Shown one piece after another: positions 9,059 through 21,614 of a DNA stretch of 64,000 nt. The translations under genes and the position numbers were made by a program. Under the pieces are notes generated by a model that searched no databases, was not told the DNA's origin, and saw only the letters and a list, made by a program, of their open reading frames with translations. The stretch covers positions 1-64,000 of the forward strand of contig JARKIF010000074.1 of assembly GCA_029378245.1 (NCBI GenBank), written 5' to 3'. How positions within the stretch are numbered: the first letter of the stretch is position 1; each line of letters opens with the position of its first letter. This DNA comes from Roridomyces roridus (taxonomy: Eukaryota; Basidiomycota; Agaricomycetes; Agaricales; Mycenaceae).

Positions 9059-12000
9059 CTATGGATCCAGATACGTTATTGCCGGGCGGTGTCTCCGTAC
9101 GAGTGGTCGTGAAGTACCACCCGCCTCTGCCGTCAGTCTGCTGATGGCATTCAGTAGGTCGACTCGTCGTAACGGCTCTGAAGGAGAGTCAGTGGATGGA
9201 TAGATTAGAGGTAACCAAACGCACTCGTAATGTGATCGTCCTGGTTAGTAAAGGGTCAGCAATGGAGACGCAGAGAATAAAAGCTGCCACTCACCATGCC
9301 AGCTTGCAGGCATCGCTCGCGATCACCAATCACTGAAGGAAAAAGTTGGAGCACAAGAAGCAAGGACGGCAAGCAAGACATACTAGCATGTGCAGTCAAA
9401 GCAATGATTGGCGTTGGCGTCAGATCGTACTGAGCTTCATACGCTCGTATCCGCTGTGTAGCCTCCATGCCGCCCATGAGAGGCATCGAGACATCCATCT
9501 GGTTGGAGAGTGAGCTCGCTGCGCGTGACAAGAAAGGTCCATAACGCACCAGAATGACATCGAACGGCTTGTTCTGCAGCGCGCGATCCATGAACGCCTG
9601 CAGCGCCAGGCTGCCGTTCTCCGCAAGTTCAATCGAGTGACCGTACTTCTCCAAGATCCTCAGCGCGAGTTTCTGATTGACCATGTTATCCTCGGCCAAC
9701 AGAATGTCGTAAGTCACATCCGTAGCAGCCGACGCTGGATTAACCGTATTGTTCTCTAATGCAGAGAGGAGGACAGAGGAGAGATCGAGCGTCGTTATTG
9801 GGGTCGTGTGATTGGCACTGATGCCGTGCTCCAGACACCATTTCACTATGCGGATGTATCAGTAATTGGTCCACCAGGTAGCAACAGATCTTACTGTTCA
9901 GCCGCGGGAGTGAAGGCGCCAATAGAGCAATAGGAATATATCGCAAATGCTCGTACTCCCGCATGTTCTCCGTCTATTAGGAACAGTTAGGCACAGGGAT
10001 AACAATGCAAATAGAAGACTTACGACGGAAAGCGAATCGACAATGATTGTGTCGATATGCGGGCACTTGTCCTTGTCAGAGACCTCGCTGACGTTGTGGA
10101 CAACAACAGGCACGAGTCCCAGCTCCACGACACGCTCCTCGACACCGGAAGTGTCGTGCAGAGTGTCCACGAAGAGGATGGTCCGCCTGGCGAATGACGC
10201 CAGCTTCATCAGCGTCTGCTCCGGCGACTGTTGCTGATTGATCGACGACTTGATCGTGAAGTAGAACTTGCTGCCTTTGCTCAACTCGCTCTCTACCCAG
10301 ATATCACCTTGCATCAGGGATGTCAGACGCTTCGAGATGGATAACCCGAGACCTGTTCCGCCGTATTCCTACGCAATTGTCAGACAAAAGTGTCGATAGG
10401 TCATGTGACTCACTCGGGTCGTGGATCCATCAGCCTGGCAGAAAGTATCAAAGATGAGATTCAGCTTGTCTTGCGCAATGCCAATGCCTGTGTCCACGAC
10501 GCAGAACTGCAGCGTGACGTTCTCAGGTTCCAGGGTCACCAGGTTGATGCTGAGCTCAACATAGCCGACGCGAGTGAACTTGATGGCGTTCCCGACGAGG
10601 TTGGTGATAACTTGGCGTAACCGAAGCGAGTCCCCTATGAGCGCGTCCGGGATGCTGGGGTCCACGTCGAGCATTAGATCCAAGCCCTTCTGAGTCGCGC
10701 GTCCAACCAGTGTTTTCAGGATGTCGAAGACCGTTTGCCGTAGGGAATAAGAAACAGACTCGACGGTCATGCGCCCAGCCTCGACTGAAAGTGGACGTCA
10801 GTAACAGTATGACGAAAAAGGCGGGAGATTCACTCTTCGAGATATCAAGAATGTCATCAATGATCAATAATAAGCTGCGGGCCAAGCTATGCACGAGGAG
10901 CAAGCTCTCCCGTTGGCTTCTGTTGAGGTCGCTGTCCAGCGTCAGCTCTGTCATGCCGATGATGCCGTTCATTGGTGTCCGGATTTCGTGACTCATGTTG
11001 GCCAGGAACTCGCTTTTACTCTTGTTGGCCAGTTCCGCCGCCTCTCGCGCAGCCGTGTTCTTCTGGATACTGTCCCGAAGGTCGAATAACATCTGGTTGA
11101 TCCGAGATTTGAGCTCATCCATCTCGCCGCTCGCTTCGACCGTGATGAACGCAGTAAAGTCGCCGTCGGAAGCCGCCTTGGAGATCTGGGCAAAGCCTCG
11201 TACTTGGGTCGTCAAGCTGCTGGCCATGGTATTCACGGATACGCTAAAGATGGTCAGCAAAATACTTGATTGACAAATATTCACTCACGTGATCTCTAGC
11301 CAGATGCCCTGCACATTGCCAACCTCGGCCTGGACACCCATATTGCCCTTGGTACCGACTTCGAGAGCGACCTTCTTGACTTCGCTGGCGAAGATGGCCA
11401 ATTGGTCAATCATGTCGTTGATCGTGTTGACGAGACTGAGCATCTCTCCAGAGACAGATAGACCAGCGATCTTCTGTGTCAGATCGCCCTTCGCTACAGC
11501 ATTCTATTCTCAAGTCAGCAGTGCCGATAAAGGATGAGCTCAAGAATATCTACCGTGGCGTCCGAAATAGTCCGCACTTGTAACGTGAGCTGGATAGGAC
11601 CCTAAGTCAAAGAACCCACTGAGAAAGATCAGCACTCACGTTGTTGGCCATGAAGTTGACATTGTCCGTGAGATCTTTCCAGATACCTTGGACGCCCGCA
11701 ACTTCAGCTTGACCGCCAAGCTTCCCCTCCGTACCGACCTCGCGGGCGACTCTCGTCACTTCTGCCGCGAACTGGCTCAGCGAGGCGGTCATGCTGTTGA
11801 CAGTGTCCTTGAGGTCGAGAATCTCCCCGCGAGCAGTGATCTTGACTTGCTTCGTGAGGTCTCCGCCAGCGACAGCCTTGGTGACCTCTGCGATAGACCG
11901 CACCTGGTCCGTAAGGTTCTGGGCCATGAGATTGACGTTGTCGGTAACAATCTGCAGTGAACGATGAGACCAAGCTTCTCACATAAGAAAGGAAGATACT

Positions 12001-15000
12001 GACCTTCCACATGCCAGTAGTGCCTTCGACCATAGCTTGGCCACCAAGCTTGCCCTCCGTTCCAACCTCAATACTGACACGAGTGATCTCGGAAGCGAGA
12101 GTGTGCAGCTGGGTGACCATTCCGTTGATGGTCTCCTTGAGATCCAGCATCTCACCGCGCACGTCGATTTCCACTTGCTTCGTCAAGTCACCAACGGCCA
12201 CAGCCTTTGTGACTTTGGATATCGAGCGCACTTGATCCGTCAGATTCATGGCCATTTTGTTGACGTTGTCGGTCAAAGCCTCCCATGTACCCTGCACGCC
12301 CTCGACCCTCGCTTGCCCGCCGAGTTTGCCCTCTGTCCCGACTTCGAGCGCAACTCGAGTGACCTCGCTCGCAAAGATGCTGAGCTGAGACACCATGTTG
12401 TTGATGGTGGATTTCAAGTCGAGCATCTCGCCCTTGACATCAATCTCCACCTTCTTGGTGAGATCGCCGCGAGCGACGGCAGTGGTGACATCAGAGATCG
12501 TCCGCACTTGGTCGGTGATATTAAGCGCCATTTTCTGGTAAACGATAAATAAAAAATAACCGGGCGAACGAAAGAAAACGTACATTGACATTCATGGTGA
12601 GATCCTTCCATGTGCCTTGGACGCCCTTGACTAAAGCTTGACCTCCCAGCTTGCCCTCCGTCCCAACCTCCAGCGCAACTCGGGTGACCTCACTGGCAAA
12701 GATATTGAGCTGCGACACCATGTCGTTGATGGTGTTCTTGAGGTCCAGCATTTCGCCCTTGACGTCAACGTCGACTTGCTGTGTCAAGTCGCCCAAAGCA
12801 ACCGCCTTCGTGACCAACGATATCGAACGCACTTGACCGGTCAGATTCGAAGCCATTTTCTGTAAAATCAAGGTCAGCAGAGCAAGCGAAGGATTCAGAT
12901 GCCACCCACATTGACGTTGGTCGTGAGGTCCTTCCAAGTCCCTTGGACCCCCTCGACCTTGGCCTGACCACCAAGTTTCCCCTCCGTTCCGACTTCAAGC
13001 GCTACCCGGGTCACCTCGCTCGAGAAGTTCTTGAGCCGCTCCACCATCTCGTTGATCGTAACCTTGAGATCGAGCATCTCGCCGCTGACATCCACATCGA
13101 TCTTCTTGTTGAGGTCGCCGTATGCAACGGCCTTGGTCACCAGCGAGATGGACCGCACTTGATTCGTGAGATTGGAAGCCATTTTCTGTCCTCGTCAGCA
13201 CACGAAGTTGAATAGCCGGCAAACTCACGTTGACGTTATCTGTCAAGTCCTTCCACGTCCCTTGAGCTCCTTCTACCTTGGCCTGTCCACCCAAACGACC
13301 TTCCGTCCCGACTTCCAAAGCGACTCGCGTGACTTCGCTCGAAAAGTTGCCCAAGCGCTCCACCATCTCGTTGATCGTGACCTTCAAGTCCAGCATCTCA
13401 CCGCTCACATCCACCTCAATCATCTTGTCAAGGTCTCCATAGGCGACAGCCTTGGTGACGCGCGAGATGGACCGCACTTGGTTGGTGAGATTGGAAGCCA
13501 TTTTCTACCAATCATACCGTCAGCTTCACGACCCAAAAAAGACGGACAACAACAAACTCACGTTCACGTTATCAGTGAGATCCTTCCATGTGCCTTGCAC
13601 TCCCTCAACCTTGGCTTGACCGCCGAGCTTGCCGTAAGTACCGACGTCGAGGGCGACACGAGTGACTTCGCTCGAAAAGTTGCGCAATCTCGCCACCATC
13701 TCGTTGATCGTGACCTTGAGGTCCAACATCTCACCGCTGACGTCGACGTCGATGGTCTTCTCCAAGTCTCCGTACGCGACTGCCTTTGTGACGAGTGATA
13801 TGGAGCGCACTTGATTCGTCAAATTTGACGCCATTTTCTGCGGTCACGTGTCAGCTTGCAATCCAGTTCGCGACCAAGAGCTTACTCACATTGACATTGT
13901 CCGTCAAGTCCTTCCACGTCCCTTGCACACCTTCAACCTCCGCCTGCCCTCCGAGCTTGCCGTATGTGCCGACATCAAGCGCGACTCTGGTCACCTCGCT
14001 GGAAAAGTTTCGCAATCGAGCCACCATCTCGTTGATTGTCACTTTGAGATCGAGCATCTCTCCACTGACATCCACGTCGATGGTCTTCTCAAGGTCTCCG
14101 TACGCGACGGCCTTGGTAACGAGCGAGATTGAGCGCACTTGATTGGTCAAATTGGACGCCATTTTCTGAAACGGTCAGTCTCCGCAGTAGGTGGGAACCG
14201 GAAAGGACTCACGTTGACATTGTCCGTCAAATCCTTCCACGTTCCCTGCACCCCCTCAACCTCTGCCTGGCCTCCAAGCTTCCCTTCAGTTCCAACTTCG
14301 AGAGCTACCCGAGTGACTTCGCTTGAGAAGTTCCCGAGACGGTCCACCATCTCGTTGATGGTGACCTTCAAGTCAAGCATTTCCCCGCTCGCCTCTACCT
14401 CGATCTTCTTGGCCAAATCTCCGTAGGCGACAGCCTTGGTGACGCGGGAGATAGATCGCACTTGACTGGTCAAATTTGATGCCATTTTCTGTGGCGTGAA
14501 AACCGTCAGCATACGCTCAGAAGAATTCCGTATACTCACGTTGACATTGTCCGTCAAATCCTTCCATGTCCCCTGCACCCCTTCGACCTCGGCCTGGCCC
14601 CCAAGCTTCCCGTACGTGCCGACCTCAAGCGCTACTCTCGTCACCTCCCTTGAGAACCGCCCGAGTCGCATAACCATCTCATTGATCGTTTCCTATCCCT
14701 GACCGTCAGCGGCAGCCATTATCAAGCGGAAAAACGAACCTTCAAATCCAGCATCTCCCCGCTCACATCGACCTCCATGGTCTTGCCGAGATCGCCATTC
14801 GCCACAGCCTTGGTCACGAGCGATATACTTCGGACCTGACCCGTCAAATTCGACGCCATTTTCTGGGATCATCAGATATGAATACGAACAAGACGAAGGA
14901 AACACTCACGTTCACGTTGTCTGTCAAATCCTTCCATGTACCTTGAACACCCTCGACACGCGCCTGTCCGCCGAGTTTGCCCTACGGGGAAAATCGTCAG

Positions 15001-16505
15001 GGAAGTATGAAAATCGGTACAAATACACACCTCCGTCCCGACTTCGACTGCCACCCGAGTAACCTCGCTGGCAAACGCGCTAAGTTGGTCCACCATACGG
15101 TTTACCGTGTCTTTGAGGGTGTTGATCTCGCCCTCGGCCTGGATAGTTACCTATACCTACTGTCAGTACGAAAACCGTGAAATATGCTGCTGTGTACCTT
15201 CTGCGACAAATCTCCCTGTGCTACCGCAGTAGTAACGCTAGCGATACTCCGCACTTGGTCCGTAAGCGAGAGACACATCCGATTGACCTGGACTCTGTCA
15301 GCACCAACGCCGAATAAGATGCAGCACAAACGCACATTTGTGACCAACGAGCTCCACACGCCCTCGACGTCGGGCACGCTAGCTTCTCCGCCAAGCTTTC
15401 CCTGGTTTCCGACTTCTCTTGTAACGCGTGTAACTTCTTCCGCAAGCGTCCGCAGACGAAGGACCATGCCATTGACCGTATTCTTGAGATCGAGTATTTC
15501 GCCATTGGCGGAGACGTCGATCTGCTTGCTGAGATCACCCTTTGCCACCGCCGTCGTCACGGCCGCGATACTCCGGACCTGGGATATTGAGCTTATCAGA
15601 CAGGACTGAAAATATCCCAACACGCACCTGCGTCGTGAGATTGGCTGCAAGGGTGTTGACCTCGTCCGTAAGCTCGCGCCAGGTGCCCTCGACATCCTCG
15701 ACGTGCGCCTGGGCTCCGAGCTTGCCTTCCGTGCCGACATCGCGACTCACACGAGTGACCTCGGTCGCAAAGTGGCCGAGATTGTCGACCATGGTGTTGA
15801 TGACCTTCTTGAGCTGTACCATGAGGTCACCCTGCACTGGTACGGTAATCTTCTGCGTAAGGTCGCCAGTGGCGACGGCGTTGCAGACACGCGAGACGTC
15901 CCGGACCTAGAATGATGTTGAGCGGGGAATCAGGACGAGAGAGGGAACAGACAAACCTGGTCTTTGAGCAGCCTGAGCTCCTCGAGAGCGTCCATGCCGC
16001 CCTGGGTAGCTGCACTAGCGAGTGCGCCGCCGGCCGGAACAACACCGGGGCTTTCGGCGTAGTCCGCATACGCACCGACGAGGGGACGGTGACCACAGGC
16101 GGGACACGTGCCCATGGGAGTGGTGTAGTCCCCGTTCGTCTCTGTCTCCTCATCCGAGGAATGGCTCCGACCATTACCGTTCGTGTAGAACGAAAATTCG
16201 TCGAGGGCACTAGCATATGAGCTCGGAGTGCCTGGCGTCTCGGGCCTGTTGGTAGCAAAGTCGGGATTCGAGGGGAGGCCATTCAGGGAAGGCGTCCCGT
16301 TGCGTGCTATGGGCATCGGAGGCGTTGGCATCGGCGTATAGGGCTCCTTCGGAGCGGCAAGAAGCGCGTCGAGCTTGCGCAGGATGGCGTCGGTCTGCCA
16401 ATCCCGAGGGCCATTGTACTTTGGTAATGGTGGATTTGCGGCCTTGGGGGCATCGTTGAGACTGAGCACTGCCAGCAAGTGGTCCTTGAATGGGTCGGAC
16501 CCCAT
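9059..16505 (-). CDS. NIK1: Group III (Nik1/Os-1-type) hybrid histidine kinase with about 15 HAMP repeats
   Basis: Cytosolic osmosensing hybrid kinase upstream of the HOG pathway; this class is the target of phenylpyrrole and dicarboximide fungicides. After an unstructured N-terminus I count fifteen HAMP units, each opening like [16 protein letters not shown] and closing like [11 protein letters not shown]. Six consecutive exons (units 5-10) are each exactly 276 nt and phase 0. The catalytic core follows: H-box [17 protein letters not shown]-box [31 protein letters not shown] and [16 protein letters not shown] receiver domain then has [14 protein letters not shown], the phospho-Asp in [10 protein letters not shown] (preceded by an intron), ALTAHA, and ITKPLRR near the end. 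TAG is at 9059-9061. I chose ATG 16505 ([14 protein letters not shown]) because the frame is closed upstream; an extra 5' exon is possible. The product would be roughly 2,000 residues, well above the usual 1,200-1,400. Confidence 0.9.
12584..14488 (-). repeat. Six tandem 276-nt HAMP exons
   Basis: Exons 14488-14213, 14165-13890, 13837-13562, 13504-13229, 13185-12910 and 12859-12584 are each 276 nt (92 codons). Each starts at Lys-Met-Ala-Ser-Asn-Leu and ends at an Asn-Val-Asn. Introns of 47, 52, 57, 43 and 50 nt lie at identical phase-0 positions. The preceding unit (14862-14540) is 323 nt, that is 276 plus an extra 47-nt intron. Confidence 0.9.
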
Positions 16506-17555
16506 CGCAGAGGCGAAGAGAGGATTTACGGGAGTGATGTCAGCAGACTGACTGCCCCTTCGAGTCTTTTGTCCACATGCCGCCAAGGTGCCTCAGGCCT
16601 GCCTCATTGTAACCCTCACTCAAAGCTAAATCTCTTCTTCCGTCCCTTGTCCTTCAACTGCTGTATCTCTTTTCACACAGAACGTAACCGCCGCGAGTTC
16701 CCCGCCTTCACAGCAGAAATCAGTCACGGTCCAGACTCGGACCTGCCAAGCGCTGATCCGTCACCCATTTTAGACCAGAATTTCAATTTGGCAATGCAGA
16801 GGGGTACCGCGGGTATGGACACGCGTCCATTTCCTCGGAATGCAGACTAATGAGTCGCATTCTAGCATGCTCGGGCGATAGCTGATTATTGCTTTCACCA
16901 ACACTCGGCAGTAATTTCTAACGCGGGCATCAAGCAATGGGGCCAATTCCATTCTGCACGACGTCACCATAGAGATAAGGTGGAGCGGATTTGGAGCGGA
17001 TAGACACGCGAGGAGGATCATAACAGCCACAACGATCATCAACTCCGTGGTTCATTTTTTTTGGCAAAAAAAGGAGTCCGATGAGGAGCTGAGGTCGCTG
17101 GAATGAACCTGCTGCACTCCGGATACACCAGTGGCTTTCTCGCCATCTCGGTTTCGTTTCTCTCTCCCGAGTCCCATCCTCAGTCGACGATGCGTATCCT
17201 CGACGTCATCTTGCCCTGTACTTCCAGGCTCATCTTTAACTCCGGGACGATCCACTCCAATTTATGGCCTGCGCTCGCTTCGCCTCTGCACGTCGAGTCC
17301 ATGTACTTACTGCCATGGGTCCTCGACTCTTCACTCCAAATTGTTCATCGCGACAAGAACGAACTGACCTTCTCAATTCGGACCGACACAATCCAGCATT
17401 ATCACTGCTGAACAGTTTGAATTCTCCGATTAGCAGATACTCGAACATCTTCAAAAGCATCTTGCTCAAAAAATCGTATCGGAATATGGTGTTGGCTGAA
17501 ACCAGCGGTTTTCACTCTCTACGTACAGCAAAGGCCAAGAAATAAAATTTGTAGC
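16506..17555. other. Intergenic region, likely 5' region of the histidine kinase gene
   Basis: About 1 kb between the start of the histidine kinase gene and the end of a minus-strand F-box gene. It includes homopolymer runs near 17055-17072. No reading frame here resembles a known protein. Confidence 0.5.
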
Positions 17556-19221
17556 TCATTCAAATTCTTCATCTTCGATGTCCACACCCGGCGACCCTAT
17601 GACCCTTATATCCCACCCCTCAATCCTTCTGAGCGTCTCGAGTCCTGTGACGATGCGCCTATTTCCGGAGCGGTTCAAGTACTCGAACCGCTTGAGGCGT
17701 GCCGCCCCACCTTGGGTCTTGAGCTGAAAGCGCGTCCGGAGCATTTCAACCAACTTGGGCCACTCCCAACCGGGACGGAGCGAGTTGCTCGAAAAACGGA
17801 TGAACTCGAGCTTCCGTCCAAACTCTTTCGATGCAATTAATTGGGAGATGTGATGGTTCGCTATGAATTGGGGTATGCTAATAGCGAGGTTTTTTAGATG
17901 CGGGTACATCTGCAGTAGACGCCCCACGTCCATGAGCACTTCGTCGTCGTCGGAGTAGAAATCGGGGACACCGTATATGTGGCCGGGAGTGTCCCAGTAT
18001 CGGAGCCGAAGGGTATCTATGTGCGACGATGATGGAGGGAGGCTATTCAACAAGTCGTCGGGGGTATACCATTCATCCTCCACGCTGTACACCTGGAGCT
18101 TGGGCATATCAAAGAGCTGTAAGACCTTTAAGCTTGTGCGGATGAATGATGCGGTGTGCAGGTAGGGGAGGCAGACACTCCGAGGAGAGAAGTCGCAGGG
18201 TGTCGAACCCGGTTCGTCAGAATCATAGTCCCTTTGGGGCTGGTCTATATGCAGCACCTCAAGGTGGGTGAACTGCCGATACGACTCCATCATGCCTCGG
18301 TCGTCCCCAGTACAACGCTGTTCGCAGTATCTTTTCAGCCGTGACCAAGGGATGTGGGCACATTGACCCCACATGTCGACATCGACCAACGTGAGATCTG
18401 TCAGGTTGGGAATCCATAATTGTTCCGGATCCGGCGAGCGACCAATCAAGGTCAGGGTGTGAAGGAATCGAAGGTCTCTCCCGTGTAGAGCGTCGATCGC
18501 GAATTGACAAGGATTATTGTTCCAGATGAGCTCTCCCAATCGTCTTGAATGGTTCAACACTCCATTCAGGATTGGCAAGGCTACTCCATCGTCGATGCGG
18601 AGAGAGATGAGGCGACTCCCGGACCTCTGAACACACGTTTCTATCTGGTCGAGACGACGTTCAATCGTGAACCCCTCTTGAAGTTCCCAAAACTCTTGCT
18701 CGGCCTCCTCAGAGTTCGACATCGAACCTATAACATAAGGAAGAATGAGTATGTATGTTATATGTTATAAGAAACGATTCCGAACCGTAACCTCGAACGG
18801 GCAATTGCGTGAAGTACACCTCCTCCTTGTGCTCGTCGTATGGTGTGGATAGCGTGGCTTCGTCGAGATCGTACGGGTGGGTAAGACCGCAATCGACGAA
18901 GGACCACAGTCTACCAAGGGACAGGGCGATTCTCCGCCACGAGCGACATATGTGTCCCAAAGTCCAGGGAAGTTTCACCCGACTACCGGCGGTGCCCGTG
19001 AGTCTTGGGTTTCGGGAAGGCGTGAAATAATGGCATATTTCGACGACAAGTTCCGGTGGCAGACTGCGGAAGGGGGAGAGCTTGTCTTTGCACAACGCTA
19101 TTTCGTTTTTCAGCTCGGCAATCCGAGCTTGGAGGACAGCGACACTTTTTTCGAGATTATTTACCAGGTTTTCTTTGTGCTGCAGTGTCTCCCGGGTGGC
19201 CGCTCTGTCGATAAAGTCCAT
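17556..19221 (-). CDS. Mushroom-type F-box protein, two exons
   Basis: Exon 1 is 19221-18786 and exon 2 is 18727-17556, joined across a 58-nt AT-rich intron, giving 535 residues in frame. The protein begins with a coiled coil (TRETLQHKENLVNNLEKSVA), then LPPELVVEICHYFTPSRNP and PWTLGHICRSWRRIALSLGR, the F-box region. Leucine-rich segments follow (LTDLTLVDVDMW, LRLRYWDTPG, LKNLAISIPQFI), and the family C-terminal block LETLRRIEGWDIRVIG is present. It is presumed to be an SCF substrate adaptor with unknown target. It faces away from the degenerate relative at 19374-19990 and shares family and orientation with 20039-21614. No disruption is seen. Confidence 0.8.
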
Positions 19222-19373
19222 GGTTCTACGAAGAGCGGTGGTGCGTTGGCTGCTGGCATCACATCAAATGATCAAACTTCCGTCTTGACTCCCAACTTCA
19301 ACGTAGTCCAGCCGTCAACCTTTCTTACCCGCCGGTCGCACAGAGTCTCCCACTCGTTCAAAGAAATCTTCAT

Positions 19374-19990
19374 AGCCGTGATCTACCACGAACCGAATAT
19401 GCTTCAAGAACTTCTCCGCCTCAGAGAGACCGCACTGGACACTCAGATCGCCCTTCAAGATTAATAACCTCTAGCGCCGTTCGTCGACTACCACCAGAAT
19501 TTATCGCCGAGATATTTGTCTACTTTGTAACGTGCCGACAACAGGGTTACTTACGCGCAGTCAGGCCTTCCCTAGAATGAGGTCGCATCTGCCGATCCTG
19601 GAGAAAAACCAGAAATCACCATCGAAGCTCCCCGCTTCATCTCCGACGGCACCATGTCTCGACTCATCCCATGCGACCAATCCATACCTCTCGCACCCTC
19701 ACTGGAGGTCTCGGAACATTCCCTCGTTCACAACTGGTCGTGGGCTACATTGGTCCAGATGCTACGATCTCGTTTCCGGCCCACCGTTTTCTTACGCTTT
19801 GCGGCGGTTTAATTTGGTTTCAACCTGGCTTTTTCAGACCAACAAAGACATTGTGGCCGGAGTGAAGGCTCAGGAGGAAAGAAGGATGGGATATCAGGAC
19901 TGGCTGCGAGTGCGGCTTGGAGGGCCACTCGTTCGAGGTTCGATCGTGCGAAATGGGAGATATTCGACTGAAATTGTGATTGGGGTTGAA
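19374..19990 (+). pseudogene. Degenerate F-box gene with large internal deletion
   Basis: Reading through stops, the plus strand shows an N-terminal coiled-coil remnant (LQELLRLRETALDTQIALQD, then TAA), then VRRLPPEFIAEIFVYF about 19475-19530, a stop, and GRICRSWRK. The sequence then jumps directly to C-terminal family text at about 19610: EITIEAPRFISDGTMSRLI, and WSWATLVQMLRSRFRPT near 19735-19785. A frameshift then leads to LRRFNLVSTW and the closing WLRVRLGG block. Compared with the intact paralogue at 7282-8808, about 350 codons between the CKSWR-type motif and the LTIDAP-type motif are missing. Several stops and at least one frameshift make it non-functional. Confidence 0.75.
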
Positions 19991-20038
19991 TAAATTGCTT
20001 CTACTACTACTAGTCTAAATCTCGATGCCATGGGTTTC

Positions 20039-21614
20039 TCAATCGAACCACGGCGACTCCTCGGGAAACCTCCCGTGATCCTCTTCTACATCCCTTGCGC
20101 TGCACTCATCGCCGATCCTGATATCCCAACCCCACCTGTTCCTGAGCGTCTTCAGTGCCTTGACGATGTGGCCGTCCCGATCGCGATAATCATTGATTAT
20201 GATTTCAAAACACCTCAGCGGGGAAATACTTTGCATTGCAGGCTTGAAGCGTGTATTCAGCAGCTCTGCTAGCGGCTTCCACCACCCGTCACGAGCGAAC
20301 GAGCGATCCGCAAATCGTATAACCTCGAGCCCGGGGGCCATGGGCAGTCTGCCTTGAGAAGGAATGAGCAGAGAGAGGGCAGCGCTGGAAATCAAGCCCT
20401 CCGGACAGTCAATGGTGACTTCTTTGAGCTGGGGGTATGTTTCGATTACTCGCTGCAGCAATGAGTGCTGGTCCCACGCATCTGGTGGTACGCCGCCGCC
20501 ATAGCAGTGGTATTCAACCCGAAAGATTTGGAGTTGCGTAGATTCCCGCGGAGTATAGCAGCGCACCTGGCGAGAGTGCCAGGCCATATGATACGTGAGC
20601 TTGTATGCCTCAAGTGCGGGCATGTTGAAGACCTTGATCACCTCCGGACGTGTTGAGTAAAAGGAGGCTGCTTGTAGGCATGGGAGCACTACGCCATTTG
20701 GTGGGAGGGGGGATGAATCTGCGTCGACGGACATGAGCAGAACACGAAGGTTCGTAAGTTGGCGGTAAGAGGCCAATCTTCGTGGGTAATGCAGCCATCC
20801 ACAATCGCTTTCTTCGTATCTCGTGAGCTGTGACCATGGGATTTGGTCGCAGGTCGAGTCCATGTCGATGTTGCAGAGGGAGAGACTCGTGAGGCCGGGA
20901 GCCCATGTATACTGCTCCGGCGCGTTCTTGAAACAAGTAAGGGTAGACAGGGATGGCAGTGTCAATCCGTATACTTGTTTCAGGCCATGGCTCAAGGGCG
21001 TGTACCAAACGAGCTGTTCCCACCGGGCTGAATACTTGAGCAATTGGTCGAAAACCACACTATCCGGCCCGATGAGTCGAAGAGAGAGAGGTCGATTTCC
21101 GGACCTCTGAATTAATGCGTCGATGAACCGGAGGGTGGTTTCTATCGAAAAACCCTCTCGGATGGCCATTGCCTCATGGTCCTCGTCATACCAACCAACA
21201 CTTTTGCGCGGTGTCAATGAGGTGAACGCCCGTTCGTCTTGCTCCTCGTCGGTGGTACAGTGTGTGATCTCGACACGGTCCTCAAAACTTCGAGAGTAAG
21301 GAGTTATATCAAAGACGGACCACAATCGGCCCAAAGAAAGCGCAATGGTCCTCCAAGACTTGCAGATACGACCCAGATGCCAGGGATGATGGTAGGGCTG
21401 CATGAAGCCTTGGATTCCGAGTCGGACAGGCGCGAAATAGAGAAATATTTCGGCGACAATCTCGGGAGGCAAGCGATGGACCGGTGCCAGTAAGTTCTGG
21501 TACTGCATGATTTCCAACAAAAGACGAGCGCGCTGGCTTTCGAGCTGAGCGATTTGTGCTTCCAAAGCTGCCAATTCAGACTCTTTGCTCTGTAGGATCG
21601 CTTTGGTGGTTTCT
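20039..21614 (-). CDS. Mushroom-type F-box protein, 5' end unresolved
   Basis: Main exon of about 525 codons. It has a coiled coil (ETTKAILQSKESELAALEAQ), an F-box-like block (HRLPPEIVAEIFLYFAPVRL) and PWHLGRICKSWRTIALSLGR. Leucine-rich segments follow (LTSLSLCNIDMD, LKEVTIDCPEGL, LEVIRFADRSF), with the end block LRNRWGWDIRIGDEC. The exon begins at about 21614 after a plausible 3' splice site (CTGATAATACAG). In-frame stops lie just upstream and no ATG occurs before the F-box. The initiator must therefore be on an upstream exon I could not identify, or the gene has lost its start. Family and layout otherwise match the intact genes at 7282 and 17556. Function is inferred only at family level. 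Confidence 0.7.

Noticed and set aside
11600..15900. Many plus-strand frames of 60-210 codons inside the histidine kinase region.
   Set aside because: They recur once per HAMP exon and are shadows of the conserved minus-strand repeat.
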